A stretch of 64,000 nt of DNA from assembly GCF_014384905.1 (NCBI RefSeq), contig NZ_JACRSV010000001.1, positions 186,001-250,000 on the forward strand, given 5' to 3'. Source of the DNA: Fumia xinanensis. GTDB taxonomy: Bacteria > Bacillota > Clostridia > Oscillospirales > Ruminococcaceae. Below the pieces are notes generated by a model that was not told the origin of the DNA, made no database searches, and saw nothing but the letters and a program-made list of their open reading frames with translations. Position numbers and translations under genes: made by a program. This document shows, piece by piece, positions 50,537 to 58,165 of the stretch. Each line of letters begins with the position of its first letter. The first letter of the stretch is position 1.

Positions 50537-52735
50537 TTAAAAGCAGAGTTTCACCAATGCATAGCCTGAGAACAAATCTGCAGGGATGGTGATCTGATAT
50601 TCATCTTCACCGATTTTGCAAATGGATATTTCCTGTTCTGCGTCTATTTCAGGAGAAGCGATAGTTGCCTTTACATTCTCTCCCAATTGAACACGATCCA
50701 GTTTTACCACAAGTTCCGGGAGAAGTTTACGATCCGGATCCGTATCCATAAATTGGGGAAGAGGCTCATCTACCTCTACGTAACTGTCCGTCTGGGAAAC
50801 CATGTTAGCTGTATTCACCAGATGGAGCGCCATTCCGGGATTCACTCGATACAGAGTGGGAACGATGTTAGGAGCACCCACGACAGAGATTCTTTTTCCG
50901 GCCAGAAGGGAAACCATTCCGCCGTTCTCCTGCTTCATAGCATCGATTTGGGCACCTTCCACAAACGTTTTTTCATCTGGGTTTGGATTCTTCCAGGCGG
51001 CGGGCTGGATAGGATTGTCACCAGTTTCACCGGAGAAGAAAATAATTTTTCCCTTGCCGATGGATTCGATGACGCCCGCACAGAATCCGTCTTTTGTCTC
51101 GGCGAAGGTAGTACCATTTGTTTCTACAAAAATGTTATAAACCAGTGCTTGTTTGAGCTCCAAGGTTTTCCCGTCATAACGCACCGTAACCGGCGTTTTG
51201 GCGTGGAAGGGAGCTGCTTTAGATTTCATCCCCAAAATTTTGAGGGCTGTATTTAAATCACGGTGCTGGTAGGTATCGTTCTTTTCGGCGAAAACACCCG
51301 AAACATAGAGAGTGCCGCCCCGTTTAACATATTCTTTCAGCTTCAGCAATTCGGCATGATCCATTGCCTCGACGCTGACAGCGGCAATCATTTTGTTCTG
51401 ACACAGCACATCTACAGTATCCTCTTCAAAAACCATATCACAGCCGATGCCGGATACATAAGCGGATTCGATATAACTCATGAGCGGCTTCATGAATTTC
51501 CTCGGGGCATCATGATCACAGCAGTCACGGGTTTTTTTCGAGAAGTAGAAAGAAATATCGCTGAGCTTATCTGGCTCGAAATAGAATTCCTCGTTCTTTT
51601 TCTCAAAAACGCGATAATCCTTATCAAAGAGGGTAGGAATGGTGCCGTGGGTGCCCGTGAAAAGCTGTCCCCAAGAACGGGAGAGTGCCCATCCTGCATA
51701 GGTACTGTCCTTGGTCGAAGGATACATCAGTGCCATGGAGGGGACATTGTAGCGGCGGGCAAGAGCATAGCGATGAACCGCTTCGCCGGCGAAGCAGACA
51801 TACGACTCCCGAATAATACCGCAGCATTCCTGGAAAATATAATCCCAAAGGGGTGCGCCGCCCTCAAAGCCGTAGCAAGTCGTATCAAAGGGCAGAACTT
51901 CCGCACAATACGCGGGACGCATGGGGTCAAAGCCTAAGCTCTTATAAAATTTGTCCAGTCGGAAATGAAAATCGGCGCTGCTCTGTTTCTTAAATTTTTT
52001 CCAGGCAATATAGGCAGGATCGCTGTAATTTTCGTAAAAAGCAGCCCAGTTTTCCGGCGAGGGGAGTTCATAGCCGGTTTCGTTTCTAAATTTTTCTCGG
52101 CAGTATTCACAGGTGCAGGCAGTGCCTCCACCAAACCACTGCACATCGTCGTTCATAATGCCGTCTACGCCGGTGGCAATGATTTTTGCCAAGTGTTCTT
52201 TATAGGAGGTTTCATAGGCCGGATGATTGAAGCAGTGGGCGTTTCCGTTATAGTGCTTGAAAATCCAATCCATGTTTTTCCCTTCGGTGTGAATATAGGA
52301 GCTGAGGGCTTTTTTTCCGGTACTACCGTCTATCTGGGCAAAATCATCCATTCTTGCGCCGCCCAGTATGGGATTTGCCTGGGATGTTTCAAAGAAATTC
52401 GGAAAATCTTCCAAATCCTTGTGGGCCTGCCCTTTCTTCACCACTTCCCAGTGTATGGGTTCATAAGTGAGATGGGTGCTATGATGCTCGATTACCTTGA
52501 TTCCGTACTTGTGAAAGGCCTTTGTAATTTTGCCAATTGTTTCAACGATGTCGTCCCAATAGGCCCAGAAAGAATATCTGAAGTGGGTGCCGAAGAGGAT
52601 GATGGTTGTAATCCCATTCTCCTTGTATTCCTTAGCATCTTTTTCAAATCTTTCACTATCCCACTGAAAAATCTTCTCTGCACCGTACCAGTACCAACCG
52701 AATCGTTCGTTCCAAGCGTCGGAATTTTTTTCCAT
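50537..52735 (-). CDS. Glycoside-hydrolase-like protein (GH42-type TIM barrel)
   Basis: The 732-residue cytosolic protein starts with a barrel of about 370 residues (YKENGITTIILFGTHFRYSF early; VDGIMNDDVQWFGGGTAC at about residues 190-207). The neighbouring Cys207/Cys209/Cys212 look like the zinc site of GH42 proteins. A middle segment (KEYVKRGGTLYVSGVFAE) resembles the trimerisation/ThuA-like domain, and a beta domain closes the protein. The substrate is not readable; it has no signal peptide. It could be a beta-galactosidase-like or uncharacterised hydrolase. No sugar genes adjoin it. Confidence 0.7.
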   Translation of the reverse strand: MEKNSDAWNERFGWYWYGAEKIFQWDSERFEKDAKEYKENGITTIILFGTHFRYSFWAYWDDIVETIGKITKAFHKYGIKVIEHHSTHLTYEPIHWEVVKKGQAHKDLEDFPNFFETSQANPILGGARMDDFAQIDGSTGKKALSSYIHTEGKNMDWIFKHYNGNAHCFNHPAYETSYKEHLAKIIATGVDGIMNDDVQWFGGGTACTCEYCREKFRNETGYELPSPENWAAFYENYSDPAYIAWKKFKKQSSADFHFRLDKFYKSLGFDPMRPAYCAEVLPFDTTCYGFEGGAPLWDYIFQECCGIIRESYVCFAGEAVHRYALARRYNVPSMALMYPSTKDSTYAGWALSRSWGQLFTGTHGTIPTLFDKDYRVFEKKNEEFYFEPDKLSDISFYFSKKTRDCCDHDAPRKFMKPLMSYIESAYVSGIGCDMVFEEDTVDVLCQNKMIAAVSVEAMDHAELLKLKEYVKRGGTLYVSGVFAEKNDTYQHRDLNTALKILGMKSKAAPFHAKTPVTVRYDGKTLELKQALVYNIFVETNGTTFAETKDGFCAGVIESIGKGKIIFFSGETGDNPIQPAAWKNPNPDEKTFVEGAQIDAMKQENGGMVSLLAGKRISVVGAPNIVPTLYRVNPGMALHLVNTANMVSQTDSYVEVDEPLPQFMDTDPDRKLLPELVVKLDRVQLGENVKATIASPEIDAEQEISICKIGEDEYQITIPADLFSGYALVKLCF

Positions 52736-52910
52736 TTTGATACACGCCCTCTACTGTCATAATCAAATTTGGGTTTATCTAGTAGAAGATAGCATAATAA
52801 AAATTATATGTCAAGGCATATTATCCACAAAAATTGGATTGATATTTCGGAATCACTTTTTTACCCTCTGTCGCATGGATCTGAGTTCTTCCATAGTATA
52901 AAAATAGAGC

Positions 52911-52952
52911 GTGCCCCCTCAATTCCCGTGGTTTTGAGGGCACGCTCTATTT
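52911..52952. terminator. ppdK terminator
   Basis: AAATAGAGCGTGCC and GGCACGCTCTATTT arms joined by CCTCAA/TTGAGG; lies between ppdK and the glycosidase-like gene's upstream region. Confidence 0.9.
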
Positions 52953-52989
52953 ATTATTTTAGATATTTTTGGGGTTCAACGTATTCCGA

Positions 52990-55623
52990 TTACTTAGACG
53001 CTTTGATAGCAGCTTGAGCAGCAGCCAAACGAGCGATCGGGACACGGAAAGGAGAACAGGAAACGTAATCCAAACCGATGTTGTGGCAGAACTCAACCGA
53101 AACGGGGTCACCGCCGTGCTCACCGCAGATACCACAGTGAATGTTGGGACGAGTTTCTTTGCCGAGTTTAACAGCCATCTTCATCAATTTACCTACGCCG
53201 TTCTGGTCAAGTTTTGCGAAAGGATCATTTTCGTAAATCTTTTTGTCGTAGTAAGCGGTAAGGAATTTGCCAGCGTCGTCACGGCTGAAGCCGAAGGTCA
53301 TCTGAGTCAAATCGTTGGTGCCAAAGCAGAAGAATTCAGCCTCGGTGGCGATTTCGTCAGCGGTCAGGCAGGCTCTGGGAATTTCCATCATGGTGCCGAC
53401 TTCGTATTTGAGATCGGCGCCTGCTGCAGCGATTTCAGCATCGGCAGTAGCAACTACTACGTCTTTGACGTATTTCATTTCCTTTACTTCGCCGGTCAGG
53501 GGGATCATGATTTCGGGAACGATGTTCCAATCAGGATGCGCTTTCTTCACATTAATAGCAGCGCGGATGACAGCAGCAGTCTGCATTTTTGCAATTTCGG
53601 GGTAGGTTACTGCCAGACGGCATCCACGATGACCCATCATGGGGTTGAACTCATGGAGGCTGGAGATGATGTTCTTGATATCCTCAACAGTTTTACCCTG
53701 CGCTTTTGCGAGAGCAGCGATGTCGGCTTCCTCGGTGGGAACAAACTCGTGGAGAGGAGGATCGAGGAAACGGATGCAGACAGGATTGCCTTCCAAAGCC
53801 TCATAGAGCTTCTCAAAGTCGCCCTGCTGGTAGGGGAGGATCTTAGCGAGAGCAGCTTCTCTTTCTTCTACGGTATCAGCACAGATCATTTCACGGAAAG
53901 CAGCGATTCTTTCCGCCTCGAAGAACATGTGCTCGGTACGGCAAAGACCGATACCCTCAGCGCCCAGCTCTCTTGCTTTCTTAGCGTCAGCAGGAGTGTC
54001 GGCGTTGGTGCGGACTTTCAGGGTTCTAAACTCGTCGGCCCAAGCCATGATGCGGCCGAATTCGCCGGCGATTTCAGCGTCAACGGTGGGGATGATGCCG
54101 TCGTAGATGTTACCTGTAGAACCATCGATGGAGATGTAATCGCCTTCGTGGAAGGTTTTGCCGCCGAGAGTAAACTTTTTGTTTGCTTCGTCCATGATGA
54201 TGTCGCCGCAACCGGATACGCAGCAGGTACCCATACCACGGGCGACAACAGCAGCGTGAGAAGTCATACCGCCGCGAACGGTGAGAATACCCTGAGAAGC
54301 CTTCATGCCGGTGATGTCTTCAGGAGAAGTCTCCAGACGGACGAGAACGACTTTTTCTCCTCTTGCATTCCAAGCATCTGCATCTTCAGCGGTGAATACA
54401 GCTCTACCGCAAGCAGCGCCGGGAGATGCGCCCAAACCTTTACCCATGGGGGTAGCGGCTTTCAAAGCTTTGGTGTCGAACTGAGGATGGAGCAGGGTGT
54501 CCAAGTTACGGGGGTCGATCATGGCGACAGCCTGTTTCTTGTCGATCATGCCTTCGTCTACCAGGTCGCAGGCAATTTTGAGAGCGGCTTTTGCAGTTCT
54601 CTTACCGTTTCTGGTCTGGAGCATGAAGAGTTTACCGTGTTCAACGGTGAACTCCATGTCCTGCATATCTCTGTAGTGGTCTTCCAAAGTAGCGCAAACT
54701 TCATTAAACTGTTTGAACGCTTCCGGGAATTTGTCAGCCATTTCAGCGATGGGCATGGGTGTACGAACGCCGGCGACAACGTCTTCGCCCTGTGCGTTGG
54801 TGAGGAACTCACCCATCAGGCCGGGTTCGCCGGTAGCAGGGTCGCGGGTAAATGCAACACCAGTACCGCAATCGTCGCCCATGTTGCCGAATGCCATCAT
54901 CTGCACGTTGACAGCGGTACCCCAGGAATAGGGAATATCGTTGTCACGACGGTATACGTTTGCGCGGGGGTTATCCCAGGAGCGGAATACAGCCTCAACT
55001 GCGCCCATGAGCTGCTCTTTGGGGTCAGAGGGGAAGTCCTGGCCGATTTTCGATTTGTATTCAGCTTTAAACTGACCAGCGAGGGTTTTGAGGTCGTCAG
55101 CGGTCAAATCAACGTCCTGAGTAACGCCTTTTTCCGCTTTCATTTTGTCGATGAGCTCTTCAAAGTACTTTTTGCCGACTTCCATAACAACGTCGGAGTA
55201 CATCTGGATAAATCTTCTGTAGCAGTCCCAAGCCCAACGGGGATTGCCGGACATTTCGGACATTACTTCGACAACTTCTTCGTTCAGGCCCAGGTTCAGG
55301 ATGGTATCCATCATACCGGGCATGGAAGCGCGCGCACCAGAACGAACGGAAACGAGGAGAGGGTTATTTTTGTCGCCGAATTTTTTGCCGGTGATGCTTT
55401 CCATCTTGTCGATGTATTCCATGATCTGAGCCTGGATATCATCGTTGATTTTTCTGCCGTCTTCGTAGTACTGTGTGCAAGCCTCAGTTGTAACGGTGAA
55501 GCCCTGAGGAACAGGAAGACCGATGTGAGTCATTTCTGCCAGGTTTGCACCTTTACCGCCGAGAAGCTCACGCATGGTTGCGTTACCTTCTGAGAACAGG
55601 TAAACATACTTTTTCTGCATCAT
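52990..55623 (-). CDS. ppdK: Pyruvate, phosphate dikinase
   Basis: The 877-residue enzyme has the N-terminal ATP-grasp domain (YLFSEGNATMRELLGGKGAN), the phosphohistidine swivel with the catalytic His in TVRGGMTSHAAVVARGMG (about residue 455), and a C-terminal PEP/pyruvate barrel ending with the acid-base Cys in HCGICGEHGGDP. It interconverts PEP, AMP and PPi with pyruvate, ATP and phosphate, and in anaerobes often serves glycolysis. Length is standard. A TGGAGGT site precedes the ATG. No PPDK regulatory protein is adjacent. Confidence 0.97.
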   Translation of the reverse strand: MMQKKYVYLFSEGNATMRELLGGKGANLAEMTHIGLPVPQGFTVTTEACTQYYEDGRKINDDIQAQIMEYIDKMESITGKKFGDKNNPLLVSVRSGARASMPGMMDTILNLGLNEEVVEVMSEMSGNPRWAWDCYRRFIQMYSDVVMEVGKKYFEELIDKMKAEKGVTQDVDLTADDLKTLAGQFKAEYKSKIGQDFPSDPKEQLMGAVEAVFRSWDNPRANVYRRDNDIPYSWGTAVNVQMMAFGNMGDDCGTGVAFTRDPATGEPGLMGEFLTNAQGEDVVAGVRTPMPIAEMADKFPEAFKQFNEVCATLEDHYRDMQDMEFTVEHGKLFMLQTRNGKRTAKAALKIACDLVDEGMIDKKQAVAMIDPRNLDTLLHPQFDTKALKAATPMGKGLGASPGAACGRAVFTAEDADAWNARGEKVVLVRLETSPEDITGMKASQGILTVRGGMTSHAAVVARGMGTCCVSGCGDIIMDEANKKFTLGGKTFHEGDYISIDGSTGNIYDGIIPTVDAEIAGEFGRIMAWADEFRTLKVRTNADTPADAKKARELGAEGIGLCRTEHMFFEAERIAAFREMICADTVEEREAALAKILPYQQGDFEKLYEALEGNPVCIRFLDPPLHEFVPTEEADIAALAKAQGKTVEDIKNIISSLHEFNPMMGHRGCRLAVTYPEIAKMQTAAVIRAAINVKKAHPDWNIVPEIMIPLTGEVKEMKYVKDVVVATADAEIAAAGADLKYEVGTMMEIPRACLTADEIATEAEFFCFGTNDLTQMTFGFSRDDAGKFLTAYYDKKIYENDPFAKLDQNGVGKLMKMAVKLGKETRPNIHCGICGEHGGDPVSVEFCHNIGLDYVSCSPFRVPIARLAAAQAAIKASK

Positions 55624-55962
55624 TATCTACCTCCAAAATTTTATACACAATTACAAGTCCGCTGACAACATTTCTCGAAAAAGGGAAAAGGTCCGCGAAC
55701 AAGAATGGTTACACGATATTGTAATTTTGGTCAGGAAAAAGCCAAATTATGCAATTTAAGGAGCATTTTTCCATTCCCGTATCATTATATCAAATTTAAT
55801 ATGATTTTTCCAGTATTCTATAAAATTTATTTTTTTTTTCACAATTACCCAGAATTTTGAACATTTTTCTCCTTGTACTTTACAAACCGCATAAAAATTG
55901 GGATAATAGTATGGTAGTATGGTTCATAAAATTGCTTTGACAGAAAAGGAGGAAGCGTTACA
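55624..55962. other. Divergent promoter region of ppdK and the GlmU-like gene
   Basis: A/T-rich, no gene. On the plus strand TTTACA (55879-55884), 17 bases, GATAAT (55902-55907) is a good promoter for the GlmU-like gene. The ppdK promoter was not located with confidence. Confidence 0.55.
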
Positions 55963-56670
55963 ATGGGAGATTTTTTGAAGACGATGGAAAAAAAGGAGAA
56001 AAAACGGCTGAAAATTTTAGAGCGGCTGTTTGAAAAAGGCGTAGAGTTTTTGTCGCTAGATGGCGTGCTTATCGATGACACGGTGGAAGTGGGGAAGGGG
56101 ACGGTAATTTACCCGGGTGTCGTCCTGAAGGGCGGAACTATAATTGGAGAGAACTGCACCCTCACTTCCGGCACACGCATCGAGGATTGCATTATTGGAG
56201 ATGGAACGATTATCAACGCGTCTCAGTGCTATCGTTCAAAAATTGGCGATGAAGTGAAAATCGGGCCGTTTTCCCACATCCGCCCCGATTCGGATATTGC
56301 CGACCATGTGAAGATCGGCGATTTCGTCGAGGTGAAGAACTCGACTTTGGATGTAGGGGTGTCGGTGTCCCATCTGACATACGTGGGCGACAGCGACATC
56401 GGGCGGAACGTGAACTTTGGCTGCGGCTGCGTCACCGTCAACTACGACGGGGTACACAAGGCACGCTGCAAGGTGGGGGACAACGCTTTTATCGGCTGCA
56501 ACACCAATCTGATCGCTCCGGTGACGGTGGGGGACAATTCCTTTATCGCAGCGGGCTCCACCATCACCGACGATTTGCCCGACGAGGGATTCGCCATCGC
56601 CCGGGCGCGGCAGGTGAACAAAGAGGGGTTGGGGGGCGAGAAGCTCAAAGACCGGAAGCTCAAATACTGA
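55963..56670 (+). CDS. Left-handed beta-helix acyltransferase, GlmU C-terminal type
   Basis: The 235-residue protein corresponds to the acetyltransferase half of GlmU without the N-terminal uridylyltransferase. After a charged helix of about 25 residues come hexapeptide repeats with IRPDSDIADHVKIGDFVEVK, SHLTYVGDSDIGRNVNFGCG (holding the His that acts as base in GlmU) and TVNYDG, ending with LIAPVTVGDNSFIAAGSTIT. It may acetylate glucosamine-1-phosphate or a related sugar phosphate. AAAGGAGGAAG lies before the ATG. It is a single gene. Confidence 0.85.
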   Translation: MGDFLKTMEKKEKKRLKILERLFEKGVEFLSLDGVLIDDTVEVGKGTVIYPGVVLKGGTIIGENCTLTSGTRIEDCIIGDGTIINASQCYRSKIGDEVKIGPFSHIRPDSDIADHVKIGDFVEVKNSTLDVGVSVSHLTYVGDSDIGRNVNFGCGCVTVNYDGVHKARCKVGDNAFIGCNTNLIAPVTVGDNSFIAAGSTITDDLPDEGFAIARARQVNKEGLGGEKLKDRKLKY

Positions 56671-56675
56671 TCGTT

Positions 56676-56707
56676 GAAAAAACGGAGCCAAATGAGGCTC
56701 CGTTTTT
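56676..56707. terminator. Terminator after the GlmU-like gene
   Basis: AAAAAACGGAGCC and GGCTCCGTTTTTT arms between convergent genes. Confidence 0.92.
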
Positions 56708-56711
56708 TGTT

Positions 56712-56990
56712 TCAAATTCCTTGTTCGATGAACAACTCTAAGAGGGAGGAAAGCAGCTTTCCGCTTGTAATCAGGGTAAAATCCGGGTAATCGTCCTGAC
56801 GGTCGATTTGGAGCGCCTGTAGAATGGCCATACGGCAGTGGCGTTCCGGCTGAATTTTCATGGCGTAGTCATATTTTCCCACCTGCATAGTGACGGTGTA
56901 GCTGGCGCAAAGCGGTTCCAGGGCGGCGTTTTGGTTGAGGCGGCCGCAGAGATAGTCGTAGCGGTCTTTTTTTAAGTCGCGGATAATCAT
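56712..56990 (-). CDS. Hypothetical protein, 92 residues
   Basis: A short soluble protein with a basic N-terminus (MIIRDLKKDRYDYLCGRLNQ) and mixed alpha/beta look; no family was recognised. GAAAGGAAG lies 6 bases before the ATG at 56990. It is directly downstream of the first ribbon-helix-helix cassette on the same strand and may be transcribed with it, since its 5' region begins inside the first repeat. Confidence 0.65.
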   Translation of the reverse strand: MIIRDLKKDRYDYLCGRLNQNAALEPLCASYTVTMQVGKYDYAMKIQPERHCRMAILQALQIDRQDDYPDFTLITSGKLLSSLLELFIEQGI

Positions 56991-57027
56991 TGAGTTCTTC
57001 CTTTCAAGTTTAGATTCCAGCAAACCC

Positions 57028-57056
57028 TTGAAAGAAATTGTGACGCATGGTATAAT
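57028..57056 (+). promoter_or_regulatory. Promoter of short RNA 1
   Basis: TTGAAA (57028-57033), 17 bases, TATAAT (57051-57056). The same boxes and spacing recur in units 2 and 3. Confidence 0.75.
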
Positions 57057-57062
57057 ATTTAC

Positions 57063-57140
57063 GCCGCAAGTTCCTTTCAGGATTTGTTGGTGTGGGGAAG
57101 TGGCTGTTTCTTTTGTGAGAGGAAGCCACTTCCTTTATTT
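57063..57140 (+). ncRNA. Putative short RNA 1 of the RHH array
   Basis: Predicted to start about 7 bases after the -10. It carries the array-conserved core and ends in GGAAGTGGCT (57096-57105) paired with AGCCACTTCC (57124-57133), then TTTATTTTA. Its end meets the stop codon of RHH gene 1 (57135-57137) from the other strand. Confidence 0.6.
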
Positions 57141-57320
57141 TATGTCCTGAAGCTCATGGTATAAGCTTTTGATGCTTCGACGTATGGTTTCAGAGCGGTT
57201 GACTTCTAATTTGTCTTGACAGTATCGGAGCTGTTCAAAAGTTTCTTTGTCCACTCTGGCCTTTACTTCGATTTCCAAAGGCTTTTCCGGATGAGGCCCA
57301 GGTTTTTTCCGTGCCGTCAA
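57135..57320 (-). CDS. Ribbon-helix-helix DNA-binding protein 1
   Basis: A 61-residue RHH (CopG/Arc-like) protein: basic start MTARKKPGPHPEKP, beta strand EIEVKARV, helix A ETFEQLRYCQDKLEV and helix B NRSETIRRSIKSLYHEL. RHH proteins bind DNA as dimers through the strand. It starts at a TTG with AAGGAGGTGAT just upstream; a frame extends further up but crosses the promoter. Its promoter is TTGACA/17/TATAAT on the minus strand (57383-57355), covered by an imperfect inverted repeat, so it is likely autorepressed. No toxin partner is seen. Confidence 0.82.
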   Translation of the reverse strand: MTARKKPGPHPEKPLEIEVKARVDKETFEQLRYCQDKLEVNRSETIRRSIKSLYHELQDIK

Positions 57321-57341
57321 TGGATCACCTCCTTCTAACTT

Positions 57342-57383
57342 TAGGCACAAGTTAATTATATATCTTGGGCCTAGAGTTGTCAA
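57342..57383 (-). promoter_or_regulatory. Promoter and operator of RHH gene 1
   Basis: Minus-strand TTGACA (57383-57378), 17 bases, TATAAT (57360-57355). TAGGCACAAG (57342-57351) and CTTGGGCCTA (57364-57373) form a 9-of-10 inverted repeat flanking the -10. Confidence 0.75.
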
Positions 57384-57424
57384 GAGGAAAATCATTTTAA
57401 GACGGATTAGATTCCAATAAGCCC

Positions 57425-57453
57425 TTGAAAGAAATTGTGACGCATGGTATAAT
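57425..57453 (+). promoter_or_regulatory. Promoter of short RNA 2
   Basis: TTGAAA (57425-57430), 17 bases, TATAAT (57448-57453); identical spacer to unit 1. Confidence 0.75.
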
Positions 57454-57459
57454 ATTTAC

Positions 57460-57536
57460 GCCGCAAGTTCCTTTTAGGATTTGTTGGTGTGGGGAAGTGG
57501 TGTTGTTTTGACGGACATGCGCCACTTCCGTTATTT
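57460..57536 (+). ncRNA. Putative short RNA 2 of the RHH array
   Basis: Same core as RNA 1 with one C-to-T change (CCTTTTAGG). The terminal stem is GGAAGTGG (57493-57500) with CCACTTCC (57522-57529), then GTTATTTTA. Loop and upper stem differ from RNA 1. It ends at the stop of RHH gene 2. Confidence 0.6.
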
Positions 57537-57701
57537 TATGTCTTTTAGGGCATGGACGCCATCCCTCACCGCTTCCGTTTGCGTTTTTTCTTTGCGCCTA
57601 CAGTAGTCTTGCAGGATTGCAAAATCTTCGTCGTTGACTCTGGTTTGCACACGATGGGGTTTGGGATCTTCGGTGGGTCTGCCCATTTTTTTTGCAGACA
57701 A
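57531..57701 (-). CDS. Ribbon-helix-helix DNA-binding protein 2
   Basis: A 56-residue protein: MSAKKMGRPTEDPKP start, strand HRVQTRV, helix A DFAILQDYCRRKEK and helix B TQTEAVRDGVHALKD. It starts at a TTG 5 bases after AAGGAGGTGA; the ATG five codons later (MGRPTEDP) is an alternative. Strongly similar in plan to proteins 1 and 3, with MGRPT(E/D)DPK shared with protein 3. Its promoter carries a perfect 12-bp inverted repeat. It is shorter than common gene-calling limits. Confidence 0.82.
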   Translation of the reverse strand: MSAKKMGRPTEDPKPHRVQTRVNDEDFAILQDYCRRKEKTQTEAVRDGVHALKDIK

Positions 57702-57714
57702 AAGTTCACCTCCT

Positions 57715-57759
57715 TTTTGTATGCAAAACTATTATACAACTATTGCATACAAAAGTCAA
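57715..57759 (-). promoter_or_regulatory. Promoter and operator of RHH gene 2
   Basis: Minus-strand TTGACT (57759-57754), 17 bases, TATAAT (57736-57731). TTTTGTATGCAA (57715-57726) and TTGCATACAAAA (57743-57754) are perfect inverted 12-mers, on either side of the -10. Confidence 0.8.
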
Positions 57760-57827
57760 TGAATTTATTGCAACTTTTCCAAAATGCTTTGCCAACATTT
57801 TAAGACGGGTTAGATTCCAATAAGCCC

Positions 57828-57856
57828 TTGAAAGAAATTGCAACACATGATACAAT
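57828..57856 (+). promoter_or_regulatory. Promoter of short RNA 3
   Basis: TTGAAA (57828-57833), 17 bases, TACAAT (57851-57856). The spacer carries several A/G and C/T changes relative to units 1 and 2, but the boxes are kept. Confidence 0.7.
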
Positions 57857-57862
57857 ATTTAT

Positions 57863-57942
57863 GCCACAAGTTCCTTTCAGGATTTGTTGGTGTGGGGAAC
57901 GGCGTGTAATGTTTACCGACAGTTGCGCCGTTTCCTGTTTTT
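57863..57942 (+). ncRNA. Putative short RNA 3 of the RHH array
   Basis: Conserved core, then a stem in which GGAACGGCG (57896-57904) pairs with CGCCGTTTCC (57926-57935) with one bulge, followed by TGTTTTTATTT. The stem sequence differs from units 1 and 2 on both arms. It ends at the stop of RHH gene 3 (57941-57943). Confidence 0.6.
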
Positions 57943-58108
57943 ATTTGTCTTTGAGCGAGCGAATGCCTTCCCGAATACCTTCCGGGCGACGCTTTCCTGT
58001 GCGTTCACAGTAATCGTCCAATATCTTTGCATCTTTTTCGCTGATGCGGATATCCAGCCGGATGGTTTTAGGGTCGTCAGTCGGCCGCCCCATTTTTTTG
58101 GTCGGCAT
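57941..58108 (-). CDS. Ribbon-helix-helix DNA-binding protein 3
   Basis: A 55-residue protein: MPTKKMGRPTDDPK start, strand TIRLDIRI, helix A KDAKILDDYCERTGK and helix B RPEGIREGIRSLKD. It starts at an ATG behind AAAGGAGGTG; the frame upstream crosses the promoter and is not used. It is closest to protein 2. The promoter is flanked by two direct copies of TACCGACAAAAGT. As for the other two, autorepression is inferred and no toxin gene adjoins it. Confidence 0.84.
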   Translation of the reverse strand: MPTKKMGRPTDDPKTIRLDIRISEKDAKILDDYCERTGKRRPEGIREGIRSLKDK

Positions 58109-58123
58109 AACGCACCTCCTTTC

Positions 58124-58165
58124 TACCGACAAAAGTATTATATACTTATTACCGACAAAAGTCAA
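58124..58165 (-). promoter_or_regulatory. Promoter and operator of RHH gene 3
   Basis: Minus-strand TTGACT (58165-58160), 17 bases, TATAAT (58142-58137). Direct repeats TACCGACAAAAGT occur at 58124-58136 and 58150-58162, 26 bases apart; AAGTATTATATACTT lies between. Confidence 0.78.

Noticed and set aside
52969..55593. An 874-codon open frame on the plus strand opposite ppdK
   Set aside because: It lies almost exactly antisense to an unmistakable pyruvate, phosphate dikinase. Its His/Phe/Val-rich product has no family features; codon bias of the real gene keeps the antisense frame open.
57135..58108. Antitoxin halves of toxin-antitoxin pairs
   Set aside because: RHH proteins are common antitoxins, but no toxin-sized gene follows any of the three; the only downstream gene is an unrelated-looking 92-residue protein after unit 1.
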